Of a DNA stretch of 64,000 bases, positions 44,981 to 54,790 are shown in pieces. The first letter of the stretch is position 1; every line of letters starts with the position of its first letter. The DNA is from Clitopilus passeckerianus (lineage: Eukaryota > Basidiomycota > Agaricomycetes > Agaricales > Entolomataceae), in NCBI GenBank assembly GCA_944990035.1, contig CALYLX010000075.1, positions 62,001 through 126,000 on the forward strand, in the 5' to 3' direction. Both the position numbers and the translations under genes were made by a program. The notes below the pieces were generated by a model that was given only the letters and a program-made list of their open reading frames with translations, searched no databases and was not told the DNA's origin.

Positions 44981-47900
44981 CTATTGTGTGTCTTTGTCCT
45001 TAGACGAGTAAAACTCAAGTCCAAGTTGCGATCTGAACTGCATAAATTTGACACGTTCCAAATTCTTGGTCAGCATGTCAGCAGTGTTCTCGCTTCCAGG
45101 TACAAAGTATAACTCTATGACACCGTTTTCAACATATTCGCGGGCGTAGTGATAGCGAATATCAATGTGTTTAGTCCGGCGTTCCTGGACAGGATTTGAT
45201 CTGATAAAGATCGATCCCTGATTATCACCGATAACCATAGTTGGTTCAGTTTCAGGTAGACCTATTTCGGAAAGAAGTGACCGAAGCCAAGTGACTTGTC
45301 GACAAGTATCTGACAAAGCCATGTACTCAGCTTCTGTCGATGATAGCGCAATTGTCTTCTGCGCTTTTGACGTCCAACAGATTAAGCCATTGGCAAGTTT
45401 CATAATATATCTGGAGGTTGAGCGACGTGTGATTTCGTCTGATGCCCAATCAGAATCTGTATATGCATGCAGACCACCATTACTAGCTCCGTCGTAGACA
45501 AGTGAGTAGTTGGGGTAGGTAGCTAAGTACCTTAGCACATGTTTGGCCTTTTCGAGATGCTCTTTGTTTGGATTTGCAGAGAACTGCGATAGTTTGATTA
45601 CCGCAAAGGCAATATCCAGCCGTGTGCCTAGCATGAGATATAACAGAGATCCGATCACGGATTGAAACTCTGATTTGATCTTGGGATTGGGAGCCTCGGT
45701 ATTGGTTTTAGGTTTCCAGCCAGAGGGCAGTGGAGTATAAGTGGTTTTAGCATTAGTCATTCCATAGTGTTGCAATACTTTTTGGAGATAAGGAACTTGA
45801 TCAAGTTTGATCGTGTTCTTGTCCCGAGTAATGCGCATGCGTAGGAATTCCTTAGCGTCACCAAGGTCTCGGCATTCCCATTTCTTCATGAATGCGGATT
45901 TCATCTTCAAGACGAGGTTCCGATCAGACCCCATGAACATTGCATCGTCGACATATACGACAGCGACAACAGTTTTGCCATCTTTAGTATGGTGTACAAA
46001 GACACCTGCGTCTGATGTTGTTCGTTTGAAACCCAATGCTTCCATGGATTTCGTCATCTCTTTCCACCAAGAGAGACTTGCTTGTTTAAGGCCATATAGT
46101 GCCCGTTTGAGTCTACAGACTCTATTTGGGTGGCTTTTGGATTTAAATCCTTCTGGTTGCTCCATATAGATTTCTTCTTCGAGTTTTCCATATAGAAAGG
46201 CAGTTTTCACATCAACACCTTGAATGTGCCATCCTTCTAATGCGGCTAGCGCAAATAAGGTCCAGACGGTTTCAAAGCGTATGACTGGGGAAAAAATCTC
46301 ATCGAAATCTATGCCCTCAATCTGTGAGAAGCCTTTGGCAACAAGCCTAGCCTTTTTGCGACCATCAGATTTGATGTCAAATACCCAGCGGTTTTTGACA
46401 ATCTTTCGGCCTTTAGGTGGATCAACTAGCTCATACACGTCACGTTCACGGAGCGCCTCAAGCTTCTGTTGACATGCATTATGCCATTCCTTTTGCTCCG
46501 CTTTTGGCAGTCGAGCAATATCGCGGAATTGCATTTCGCGAATGTTGGGTAGTCTAGGTGTAGAACTATCCGATAGAAGTGCGTGGAGATACGGTGGAGT
46601 ATACTCATCAGCTGGCATAGCCAGGTCTGCCTGATGGAGTAAATATTGTATCAATGGCACACCCCCTTCCTTGCACAATTTCTGTGCCCAAGCAAGATCA
46701 GCATCAGTATCTTCACGAGGCCGTTTAGGCGGACGTGGCAACTGTTGTTCAGGCACAACGCCTTGCATGCGATCCTCAACCTGGTCTCCTGATGATTGAT
46801 CGTTATCATTCTCTGGCTGTTCGCTAGTATTGGAGGTTATGATCCCTTCCATCGTGTCGGTAGGCTGGAATTGTGCCTCACGTTGGTCATAATCGGGCCG
46901 TGGTATCTGTCTGGCGCGCCCAGGCATCTCTCCTACGGTCTTTTTCCAATATCTGTCCATGAGAATGTCCCTTTGTATTTCGGAGGGAAGACGATTTTCT
47001 CCATATACATTGCCAGGTTTCCTGGTAATGGTACGTATCCTTTGGGGATAGCGGCGCAATGGTATGCCACGAGGCAATTGCGGGCCGGTATTATTTTCAA
47101 ATTGAGCGCGATCGGGAAGTGACCGCCAATTTTTCACGTCAACTCGACGAAGTCGGAATTTCGATGGATCAATTTGATATGATTCTTGTCCTTGATTGGA
47201 CTGATCATTAGGATACGCGGAACTCTGATCTGCTGGTGTTGGGTCATCAGCATAGAAGTCATTGAAGTCTTCCTCAGGTTCCTCTTCCACAGTAGGCGCT
47301 TTGCCTTTACCCTTGTCCGATTTAGGCTTCGGAGTGGAAGGTGGAGAAGGAGAAGGGGTCCGGTTGTGATCAGAAGCATGATCATCTTGACGATGATTTG
47401 GTGGTGTAGAACCATCATTATCATCATCACCGGATTCCGAAGGAATTTGTTGATCTGGAACATAATGTTCCGGGTCTTGCATCATAGGTTTATCACCTAC
47501 ACGTGTGATGCCACGATTCTTGTGTTCAGGACATTTTGGGAATAGTGTTTCGTCAAATAGTGCTGTCGTTCCAACAAATATTGTGTTGTTGTGAAGTCGC
47601 ATGAATTTGTGCGCCTTCATACCTGGTTCTGTACCAAGGTACAACATGAGTTCCGATTTCGGAGCAAGTTTGTTGGCTCGTTTGTCCTCAGGGAGGTAAA
47701 CGTAAGCACCACAACCAAATACACGGAGGTGAGAAATGTCTGGTTTCTCTTTATAGATAACCTCGTGGGGTGTTTTCCAATTGATTCTTCGAATTGGAGT
47801 TCGGTTGTATAGATGAGCACTATGTGCCACAGAAAATTCCCACCACATGTTAGGCAGGCATGCATCGTGATGCATAGCCATAGCTTTATCCATGATTGTG

Positions 47901-50728
47901 CGGTTAAAGCGCTCTGCACGGCCATTTTGTTGAGGCGTGTGCGGTGCACTCTTGTGAATCTGAATGCCACGTTGTCTCAGTGCATTCTCAAACTTGGTGA
48001 ATTCACCCCCTCCATCAATACGCCAAGTTTTGATCTTAGCTCCGAATTGGGTATTAACCATGGCAGAGAAGTGTTCCATAGCCTTGACAGCTTCTGATTT
48101 TTTACGTAGAAACGTCACCCATCCATGGGAGGAGTTATCATCCAAGAAGGAGATAAAGTATTTGTATTTGTGATATGACATCACAGGGAATTCCTTGAGA
48201 TCAGAATGAATCATCTCAAAGGGTTCCTTTGCACGAGATTCAGATGGCGGGAAAGACTTTGAAGGCATTTTCCCTTGTGCACATCCTTGGCAAATCGGAT
48301 TCTCTTTTGGGAATTCGATGTTCTGCGGACCTTTCCGCATATGTACCTGACTACGGCGTAAAACCTCCTTAGACGGATGTCCGAGGCGTTTATGCCACAA
48401 GTCGTACGTGGCTGCAAACACGCATGATGCAGCGACCATCTTCTTTGCAGAAGTGATCTTGGTATCTAACCAATAAAGGTTATCACCAGGAATGTGTGGT
48501 TTACACACTATCTCCGCACGATTCTTATTCCGAGAATAGAATGTCATCGTGGAAGATGAAGCCCTAAGAAGGAGTTTCTCCTTCTGTAAGAATTCTCCCA
48601 TAGCGAGTAATCGCGTGGAGAGCTCAGGGAAGTAATAGACTGGAAATAGACGTGTAGTCACTTCAACAGTCTTGTCGGTTCCGGGTCTCACAAATGAATG
48701 ATCGATGAACACAGTTCCTCGACCCCTTATGGAAACTTGACTGCTTGCGGTTATAACATTTCCAAAGTCACCTTCTTCGTAGTCGGTGAAGTCATTGAGA
48801 TTATTCGTAAAATGATACGAAGCACCGGAATCCATGATCCATGATGCGGATCCGTCATCTGGTCTCTTTCCCTTACACTTGTTGCAGTTAATTGCATGAT
48901 TCATAAATTTTTGTGACGAGTTAGTCACATATCCTAGTGCTGGCATACATGTCATAGTAGAAGTGGGGGTATCCCCGAATGCATATGTATCGTGTATAGT
49001 AAAGTCCGTAGAGTTCGTGCGTGGAATTAATCGTCGCCGAAGAGCTCGCTGGAACTTTCTATCAGCATTTGATCTTGAATCAAAAGTGCAAGGTACTTGC
49101 CTGTCAAGAGGACCAGTTTGGTCATTGGCGGCCATCTCCGCATCCCAATCCATCTCCATGTGACCATCTTGACGCTGATCTTCCTGATCCAATTCTCCGC
49201 CGAGAGATATTTCGTCGTCGTCGCAACGTGTACGTTTAGTAGGGCGGGGAGAAGGGGGAAGATCAACAACTTCCTCAATCTGCGCAGATGATGTGGGAGT
49301 TTCCTCCGAAGTAGAAGACTGTAGTGCAGTCTTCTTGGCGCGTGTACGAGGGTCATTGGTCTTGCCACATGTATGCTTGACTGGTCCTTCGACCTCTGGA
49401 TTAGTCCAGCAGCCACACCTAAGTTGGCAAGTCAGCTCCGCAATTCGCTTGGCATGATCGGGATGATCGCACATGTTATTATCACATTCAAGCAGATGCG
49501 GCCATGGGCATCCAGCCTTAAGAGTCGCAGCATAGTCCTTTTGGACACCGTCAATGATGGGTCTGCTGTCCCATTTCCCTGGGAGAGCACCTACATCAAT
49601 GTTGTAGTCGTGGATACCGCAGGCACGAAGGAGTTCTCGATCAGAGAATGATTGCTCCTTGTGGAACATCGCCATTAAGGGGCGAAGGTAGCGGGGCTCA
49701 ACAGGCATGGACATGCGTTCCAAGAAAGCCTTGGCTTGCATGTAGCGTGGATCCTGTTGATCGCCAGATTGGCCTGGGCCAGTCCACGATGCAGGGGTGG
49801 AGATGCGCTCAGAGAGCGTGACTCCAAGACGGTTGATAAGTGCGACCTTAGCGGTCGTGGGGGCAGGAGGTGGAGGTGGAGTAACCGGTGGAGCCACCAT
49901 TGCCATAGAGGCAAAAACGGTGGCTGCCTCAGCCTGATGGGCGTGGCCTTCTTGCTTCTTCTTCTGCGGGCGCCAATTATTCTTGGTCTTCTTTTGGGAA
50001 GGACCAGAGTTCGAAGATCCGCCTTGCGGCTGTGATTGCTGCTGGTTTTGACCCTTTTTGTGTTTGGGGTCAGCACCTTTGCGTTTGACAGCAGAGATCT
50101 TGTTGGCAACAACGTGGTTACCGGAGCGGCGTTCAAATTCGGCAATGATGGATGATCTGATGTTGGGGAAGCTTAAGTCTGCGACGGTCGTATTAGGACC
50201 AGAGAGCGAAAGGGCTGCAACGCTATCCCATTTCTGGGGGATTGCAGCAATCAGAATCATTGCTTTGACGAATTCAGGCAGAGAAGAACCATTTGCAGCG
50301 AGGCGTTCAAAGATAAGGTTTAAGGCAGCGATTTCAGAAGTGGGATTAGCGTTCCCAGAAAGCTTAAAAGTGATGGCTTTCTTGAAATCAGCAAAGATGA
50401 TGGAAGGTCCAGGGCTGTCGTAGTTCATGACAAGATTGTCCCAAGTGGCAGCCGAGTCGGCGCCAATGTTGGCTTGGGACATTGCATTACTCATGCGAAG
50501 TGTCATGATACCCTGGGCCTGATCATTCTTATCATGCCAAGACCGAATTTCTTTGAGTTCGTCTGCAGTAGGTGCCTGAGGGTTGGCAGGCGTGGGAAGC
50601 GGATAGTGACCGCCAACGATCTGCCAGAGCCCTTGGGACTGCAAGTAGGCTTTCATCTTCGTTTGGAAGATGATCCAGTTACTACCATCAAAGGTAGGGA
50701 CAAGTGACGTCATGTTTGATGAAGACAT
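44981..50728 (-). CDS. Copia Gag-Pol polyprotein
   Basis: One uninterrupted frame of 1915 codons. Order of domains is that of Ty1/copia. The N-terminal Gag opens with TFDGSNWIIFQTKMKAYLQS (~10-30). The aspartic protease motif is IMDSGASYHF (~630). The pre-integrase zinc region has KRLGHPSKEVLR (~780) and CQGCAQGK. The integrase DDE core has HSDLKEF, IDGGGEF and NGRAERFNRT (~840-950). The reverse transcriptase has RWVFDIKSDGR..KARLVAKGF, VDVKTAFLYG and catalytic YVDDAMFMG (~1590). RNase H has DSDWASD, STEAEYMALS and GDNQGSI (~1760-1830). No frameshift separates Gag from Pol. The 237-nt leader between LTR and start is free of long frames. No clear CCHC knuckle was found in Gag, as in some fungal copia elements. 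Confidence 0.95.
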   Translation of the reverse strand: MSSSNMTSLVPTFDGSNWIIFQTKMKAYLQSQGLWQIVGGHYPLPTPANPQAPTADELKEIRSWHDKNDQAQGIMTLRMSNAMSQANIGADSAATWDNLVMNYDSPGPSIIFADFKKAITFKLSGNANPTSEIAALNLIFERLAANGSSLPEFVKAMILIAAIPQKWDSVAALSLSGPNTTVADLSFPNIRSSIIAEFERRSGNHVVANKISAVKRKGADPKHKKGQNQQQSQPQGGSSNSGPSQKKTKNNWRPQKKKQEGHAHQAEAATVFASMAMVAPPVTPPPPPAPTTAKVALINRLGVTLSERISTPASWTGPGQSGDQQDPRYMQAKAFLERMSMPVEPRYLRPLMAMFHKEQSFSDRELLRACGIHDYNIDVGALPGKWDSRPIIDGVQKDYAATLKAGCPWPHLLECDNNMCDHPDHAKRIAELTCQLRCGCWTNPEVEGPVKHTCGKTNDPRTRAKKTALQSSTSEETPTSSAQIEEVVDLPPSPRPTKRTRCDDDEISLGGELDQEDQRQDGHMEMDWDAEMAANDQTGPLDRQVPCTFDSRSNADRKFQRALRRRLIPRTNSTDFTIHDTYAFGDTPTSTMTCMPALGYVTNSSQKFMNHAINCNKCKGKRPDDGSASWIMDSGASYHFTNNLNDFTDYEEGDFGNVITASSQVSIRGRGTVFIDHSFVRPGTDKTVEVTTRLFPVYYFPELSTRLLAMGEFLQKEKLLLRASSSTMTFYSRNKNRAEIVCKPHIPGDNLYWLDTKITSAKKMVAASCVFAATYDLWHKRLGHPSKEVLRRSQVHMRKGPQNIEFPKENPICQGCAQGKMPSKSFPPSESRAKEPFEMIHSDLKEFPVMSYHKYKYFISFLDDNSSHGWVTFLRKKSEAVKAMEHFSAMVNTQFGAKIKTWRIDGGGEFTKFENALRQRGIQIHKSAPHTPQQNGRAERFNRTIMDKAMAMHHDACLPNMWWEFSVAHSAHLYNRTPIRRINWKTPHEVIYKEKPDISHLRVFGCGAYVYLPEDKRANKLAPKSELMLYLGTEPGMKAHKFMRLHNNTIFVGTTALFDETLFPKCPEHKNRGITRVGDKPMMQDPEHYVPDQQIPSESGDDDNDGSTPPNHRQDDHASDHNRTPSPSPPSTPKPKSDKGKGKAPTVEEEPEEDFNDFYADDPTPADQSSAYPNDQSNQGQESYQIDPSKFRLRRVDVKNWRSLPDRAQFENNTGPQLPRGIPLRRYPQRIRTITRKPGNVYGENRLPSEIQRDILMDRYWKKTVGEMPGRARQIPRPDYDQREAQFQPTDTMEGIITSNTSEQPENDNDQSSGDQVEDRMQGVVPEQQLPRPPKRPREDTDADLAWAQKLCKEGGVPLIQYLLHQADLAMPADEYTPPYLHALLSDSSTPRLPNIREMQFRDIARLPKAEQKEWHNACQQKLEALRERDVYELVDPPKGRKIVKNRWVFDIKSDGRKKARLVAKGFSQIEGIDFDEIFSPVIRFETVWTLFALAALEGWHIQGVDVKTAFLYGKLEEEIYMEQPEGFKSKSHPNRVCRLKRALYGLKQASLSWWKEMTKSMEALGFKRTTSDAGVFVHHTKDGKTVVAVVYVDDAMFMGSDRNLVLKMKSAFMKKWECRDLGDAKEFLRMRITRDKNTIKLDQVPYLQKVLQHYGMTNAKTTYTPLPSGWKPKTNTEAPNPKIKSEFQSVIGSLLYLMLGTRLDIAFAVIKLSQFSANPNKEHLEKAKHVLRYLATYPNYSLVYDGASNGGLHAYTDSDWASDEITRRSTSRYIMKLANGLICWTSKAQKTIALSSTEAEYMALSDTCRQVTWLRSLLSEIGLPETEPTMVIGDNQGSIFIRSNPVQERRTKHIDIRYHYAREYVENGVIELYFVPGSENTADMLTKNLERVKFMQFRSQLGLEFYSSKDKDTQ

Positions 50729-50953
50729 TGATCTAGATCAAACAAAAGAAGTCAGCATCAGTTGAGACACATGTAACAGTGACGACACTGCTGTGCTCAA
50801 CGAGCTATGAACCTCTATACCAAATGGTATTGAGATACTTCCTGAGTTGTCGTAGATCCAACCCTTGAGGTTGATCTAAACGACGAGCTCAGAGGTCTAG
50901 AACCGATCCGCAATGTCGAGCACATCCGTGAGGATAGCTACAGACAGTGATCA

Positions 50954-50965
50954 GGGCCCATAACC
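50954..50965 (-). promoter_or_regulatory. Primer-binding site matching initiator tRNA-Met anticodon arm
   Basis: The minus strand reads GGTTATGGGCCC directly after the 5' LTR. This is complementary to the anticodon region of eukaryotic initiator tRNA-Met (GGGCCCATAACC). Drosophila copia is known to prime from an internal half-tRNA cut there. It does not start with the TGG that would pair with a tRNA 3' CCA end. Confidence 0.8.
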
Positions 50966-51337
50966 TGTCGAGCAAGCATGCCTTCCAGCGAGGGAAGTTG
51001 CGGACGACCCTTACCTTGAGCTAGGTGTGGGCTTGTGAGGTGAGAGCGAACTATGTAATAAGACTGGGTAAGTCTCCAATGTATTGAGGTAAAGTACATA
51101 GGTTTATATACATATAGAGAGCGTGCACAGACCATGTATATGTAAGCATATCTAGAATGTTCTGTGCTAAATATAGTACGGAAGTGACACGGAATGAGTC
51201 ATATGTAGTCATGAAGTGTCACGTGAGTTGCCATGAGGCGTATTCGTAAGAAGACATCATAATGGTGCAATATGGCGCAATACTAATCATGTGATGTCAC
51301 ATGATTAGTCACGTGAGTGGTACGCGTCAATTCAACA
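50966..51337 (-). repeat. 5' LTR of copia element
   Basis: 372 bp, TG..CA. A TATA-like box lies at ~51101-51114 on the minus strand and should drive the Gag-Pol transcript. The sequence matches the 3' LTR except at two positions. Confidence 0.93.
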
Positions 51338-51342
51338 CACTT
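51338..51342. repeat. Target-site duplication CACTT, right copy
   Basis: Directly follows the LTR end and matches 44586-44590. Confidence 0.9.
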
Positions 51343-51612
51343 CATATAAAGGAGCTCAATAAAAGTGGCGATAAGAAGCATTAGTTACATGAATGATGAC
51401 TATATCGTGAAATTATATGCACTGGCACAGACTACAATGCTTGTTCATGAATTGAGTGACAAGTTCTGCGTGGCAACTGCACCTGTTGGCAATCTGTTAA
51501 TGTGATTTTCTTCAAACTGTAAACCATGAAAGGAGGAGGCACATCAGTGCACACTCACTGGGTAGCGTTGCTGGGACTTCAATCTTCAACCAGATCCGAG
51601 TCCTTGTGCAGG

Positions 51613-53476
51613 TCATCGACTTCGGGTCGCTGGCTTGGTTGCTGGCACTGGATTATGGATTTCCGCCACTTCCGCGGTGTTGCTGCCAACCTGAGGAGCC
51701 TTCTTCTTGCGACGTGGCTTCACAGCTTTTGGAGCTTCAGCATTGACATTGGCTGCATCTCCGCTGGAGGAGGTAGGTGCAAGAACTGCTTCAGGCTGAA
51801 GTGTGGGAGGCGCAGGCAAAGATGACTGGTCGTGACTCGGATGGGAGTGTGGGGATAGTGTCGGTTCAGGTGGTACATCACTTGTGGCAGTAGCAGGCAG
51901 GGCAGGTGTGTCTAGAGTACACATTTTTGGTCAAAAAAAACAGTACAAGACTAAAGGTGGGAACCTACCAGTCACCGAGTCCTCTAAACAGAAGAGGCTG
52001 TCATCGCAAATATTTGCATGACCAACATTGGTCCCAGCCAAACCAATGTCTTCACCATCTGAGTCCTTATTGTCTTGAAGCACCATCTGACTGAGCATTT
52101 GCTCAATGGAAGGTACTAGTGCTGTTTGACAAGTCCTTGCAGGCTGATTTGTACGACGACGTGGGGGGAAAACAATTGAATTGAACATTGAGATCAGACG
52201 GTCAAACGACGGCTTCAGTGCAGGCATGTTTGTAGCGCCCTGGAGAATATCTTTGAAGATATCAAAATCTTCAGCGTAGTGGTTTCCACTCTTGTTGCCG
52301 ATGGCGGTGTGAGGGAGTTCAGAATCTGGAGATAGGATAAGTTTAACCTGCATACGGGTTTAGCAGGTAGTTTGTGGTGAAAAGTTAGGGAACTTACTGC
52401 GACGCTCACGAAGGCAATGGCACCAATACTCACATTGTCAACACCCCACAGTATGCTATTGGTCTTTGGTTTGGGAACATTCTCGGCTGACAATGACGAG
52501 GGGCCTTTGAGCGCAACTTTCACGAACTATCTCGAGTGTGAGTCTAGGTTTGTTCGGTCAATGATGTGATGTAATTACCTTTGCAAGAATCTCAGTATGG
52601 AATAGATTTTGAAGGTTGTAGTTCAGATTCGGAAAGAAAAGGGGAATGTAGGCAGGGTGGATGTTTGGGTCCAGCACATCATTGAGGTCGTGAGGAAATT
52701 TAAAGTACATCTGAATATGAGGAAGTGATGTTCGATCTGCTTTACATTCAAAGTCAGATGCACTGGTCGATGGAATGATGCTTGATGCGTTCTTCCTAAA
52801 CATGAAGATAATTGCACGACGAAGGCTGTCAGCCCCACCTAGAAACTATTTCCGAGGGATGCAAGTCAGTATAATAGGTTTAGAGATAGACAAACATTAG
52901 AATACAAACATATTTTTGAAATACCGCAGGGTATTTCTGAAGATATTCGAGGAGGTTAGGGGTTTCGGACAGAAATGCCCTAAGCTCGTTGACCATCCGA
53001 ACCATCGCCACATCTCGTGCATGTAATTCCCCCAACACGCCACCAACAATCTTGATAGCAGCTTCGGATACAAACATCTCTTTCATGAAGCAGAATTTCT
53101 TCCCTGCCTTGAAGACAGTGACAAATTCGTCAGCTGTCCCATCCTGTCGTAAGGCTTTGAGTTGGAGAAGTGCAGCAGCTTTATCGTCGGTAGGGGAAAA
53201 GGCTTCTTTGAATTGACGGATAAACTCAACATAGGTGGCTTTCCTTTCAGCTGCTGAGTATTTATTGTGAAATTCTAATCTCCATGCTGCTGCAGTTCCT
53301 TCTTTGAGGAAGGATAGGGCAATGCGAATCTTCTTGTTATCTTCAAGTTGGTTGAGGTTGTTTAGGATGAGGTAGTCTTCAAGTTCCTGAATGAACTTTC
53401 TGGTCTTGGATCGGTCTCCGGAGAACGTTTGGGGTTTGGCTCCAATGTCCTTCTTGTTGTTGTTGTCTTGTGACAT
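51613..53476 (-). CDS. Candidate chimera: retroelement Gag N-terminus fused to a basidiomycete unknown family
   Basis: Exons 53476-52910, 52845-52579, 52526-52398, 52347-51969 and 51911-51613 (four canonical GT-AG introns) give 546 residues. Residues ~1-115 are LTR-retroelement Gag: PQTFSGDRSKTRKFIQELED, KIRIALSFLKEGTAAAWRLE, FSPTDDKAAALLQLKALRQD and TADEFVTVFK. From ~120 the Gag pattern stops and the frame continues as FCFMKEMFVSEAAIKIVGG, LLEYLQKYPAVFQK, RRAIIFMFRKNASSIIP, FFPNLNYNLQNLF, KVALKGPSSLSAENV, and WGVDNVSIGAIAFVSVA. I recall the latter as a conserved Agaricomycete family of unknown function. The C-terminus is Pro/Ser/Ala-rich with a basic KPRRKKKAP patch. ATG 53476 is the first in frame. 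Whether the fused product is made is unknown. The copia element lies 271 bp downstream. Confidence 0.55.
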
Positions 53477-53713
53477 TTCGTAGTCGAAATTGAAATTGGT
53501 CTCTGGTTCAATTGTTTCTGCACTGGGGCGCTCCTCTGGCTCAGCTGTGGGGCTCTCCTCTAGCTGTTGTTGTACTTGGTGTTCTTCTTCTTCCTCTTCG
53601 GGCAAGACAGAAGCGCTGGTAGACGGGACTAGTGATGGGTTCCTGGATATTGCTGTGGGTAACGGTGCGAAGCGTCGCTGTTCCTCCTTGTCTACTTCAA
53701 TGTCGTGTTCTCT

Positions 53714-54048
53714 TTAAGCTCGGACAATAGCAGGGGTCTTATGAGGTCGTTCAGGGGTAGGGAAGTCTAGAGCGTGGAAGTGTCTGTTTTCAACAGCAAT
53801 GGTGGTGAATGTGAATCTGCCAAGGGAAAGAGAGGCATAGCACCAGCGGTTATTGTTGGGATTAAAGCCGCAGTAGTTTCCATTGGTGAACTTGTAGACG
53901 TTGTTGGTTCCTTCTACTAGAGTGGTATTTCGTGGCGGGTGGTCTGCCTTGTGTACGACCGTGGTGACTGAGTGGTAGCCGCAACGGCAATCGGCCTGTT
54001 GCGTGCTTCTGCTATGTTGTCGTGGGGTGGGCCTGTGCTAACAATGAG
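53714..54048 (-). pseudogene. Open exon-like leader upstream of the Gag fragment
   Basis: A minus frame opens after a TTGTTAG acceptor-like site (~54048) and runs to TAA just before the Gag-like frame. It includes TTLVEGTNNVYKFTNGNYCG, FNPNNNRWCYASLSLGRFTF and HALDFPTPERPHKTPA. I do not recognise it. It could be a host exon or the leader frame of the truncated LTR element. Composition looks coding, but no start codon was found. Confidence 0.35.
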
Positions 54049-54084
54049 CGGGCCTTCTGAACAGCTTGACCTTTTGTTAAGGCA

Positions 54085-54420
54085 GAGCCTAACAACTTAG
54101 GTAATACTGTTTACGCTCGATGTCTTTGATAAACAAAGACAGAGATTTGTCAGCAGCTGCGGCTGTACTGACGACCTGGTGAGATTGACGAAGCCAGGGA
54201 CTTAAAGACGAAGTAGAGAACTAAGCAGTTAGGTAGATTGCCTAGGTCAAGCTGAGGAGCCTTGACCAAATGGTACAGGTTTATATACCTATCTAGCAGT
54301 TCTAAATATAGCACATGCGCAGCATGCTGAGTAAGTACATGAGTCAGTATGACTCAATGTGAGTTGGAAAGAGTCAGATAAGGTATAAGTCTCTCATGAT
54401 CGTGAGAGATACGGAGTAAG
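54085..54420 (-). repeat. Probable 5' LTR fragment of a second LTR retroelement
   Basis: The minus strand contains a TATA-like ggtatataaacctg, and a ctatatttag word, in the same relative positions as in the copia LTR at 51.0-51.3 kb, but the rest differs. It precedes the Gag-like frame in the same orientation, as a 5' LTR would. Exact ends and target duplication could not be placed, and no partner LTR is seen. Confidence 0.45.
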
Positions 54421-54780
54421 CATGGAGAAAGGTGAAAAATGCGCAGTGATGTGCAGCATATGTGAGTAATCGTGCATAGGTAAGCGGGCCGGGGTATGTA
54501 AGGAGAAACATGTAAGCAAAATCATAACAGCAACCGACAGGACAGGAAAACCGCACATTACCATGAATAAAGCACCCCCGACCCACTCTAACCACGTTGC
54601 GGAAACTGGATTGCCTGCTAGTGATTCTAGAGCCTTGGCTGTGCCGAATCCGAGGATGATAGTCATGGTTGTGAGTCGGTAGAGTGTTAGCTTGACGTGT
54701 CGTGGCTTTGACTCTGTAGGCTCTTCTTGGAGTTGGAGTTGGAGGAGCGGTTCGGTAACGTCTGAGTCTCTTAACGACAT
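54394..54780 (-). pseudogene. Small two-helix membrane protein gene, cut off at its 3' side
   Basis: From ATG 54780 the first exon (to 54562, donor GTAATG) encodes about 73 residues: a polar N-terminus, LTLYRLTTMTIILGFGTAKA as a likely first membrane helix, and WLEWVGGALFMVM as the beginning of a second. This pattern (LYR..TxxxxLGxxKA....TxLDWxxG) is a common small basidiomycete membrane protein of unknown role. The usual following exon is not found; instead the LTR-like sequence begins near 54420. I infer loss of the 3' end by retroelement insertion. Confidence 0.4.
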
Positions 54781-54790
54781 GGGATATGCT

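Larger units (their letters stand above)
44591..51337 (-). mobile_element. Full-length Ty1/copia LTR retrotransposon
   Basis: A 6747-bp element in minus orientation. It has 372-bp LTRs at 44591-44962 (3' LTR) and 50966-51337 (5' LTR), starting TG and ending CA, plus a CACTT target duplication, a polypurine tract beside the 3' LTR and a primer-binding site beside the 5' LTR. A single 1915-codon Gag-Pol frame has no stops. By eye the LTRs differ at only two of 372 positions. All parts needed for transposition appear present, so the copy is young and potentially active. Confidence 0.95.
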
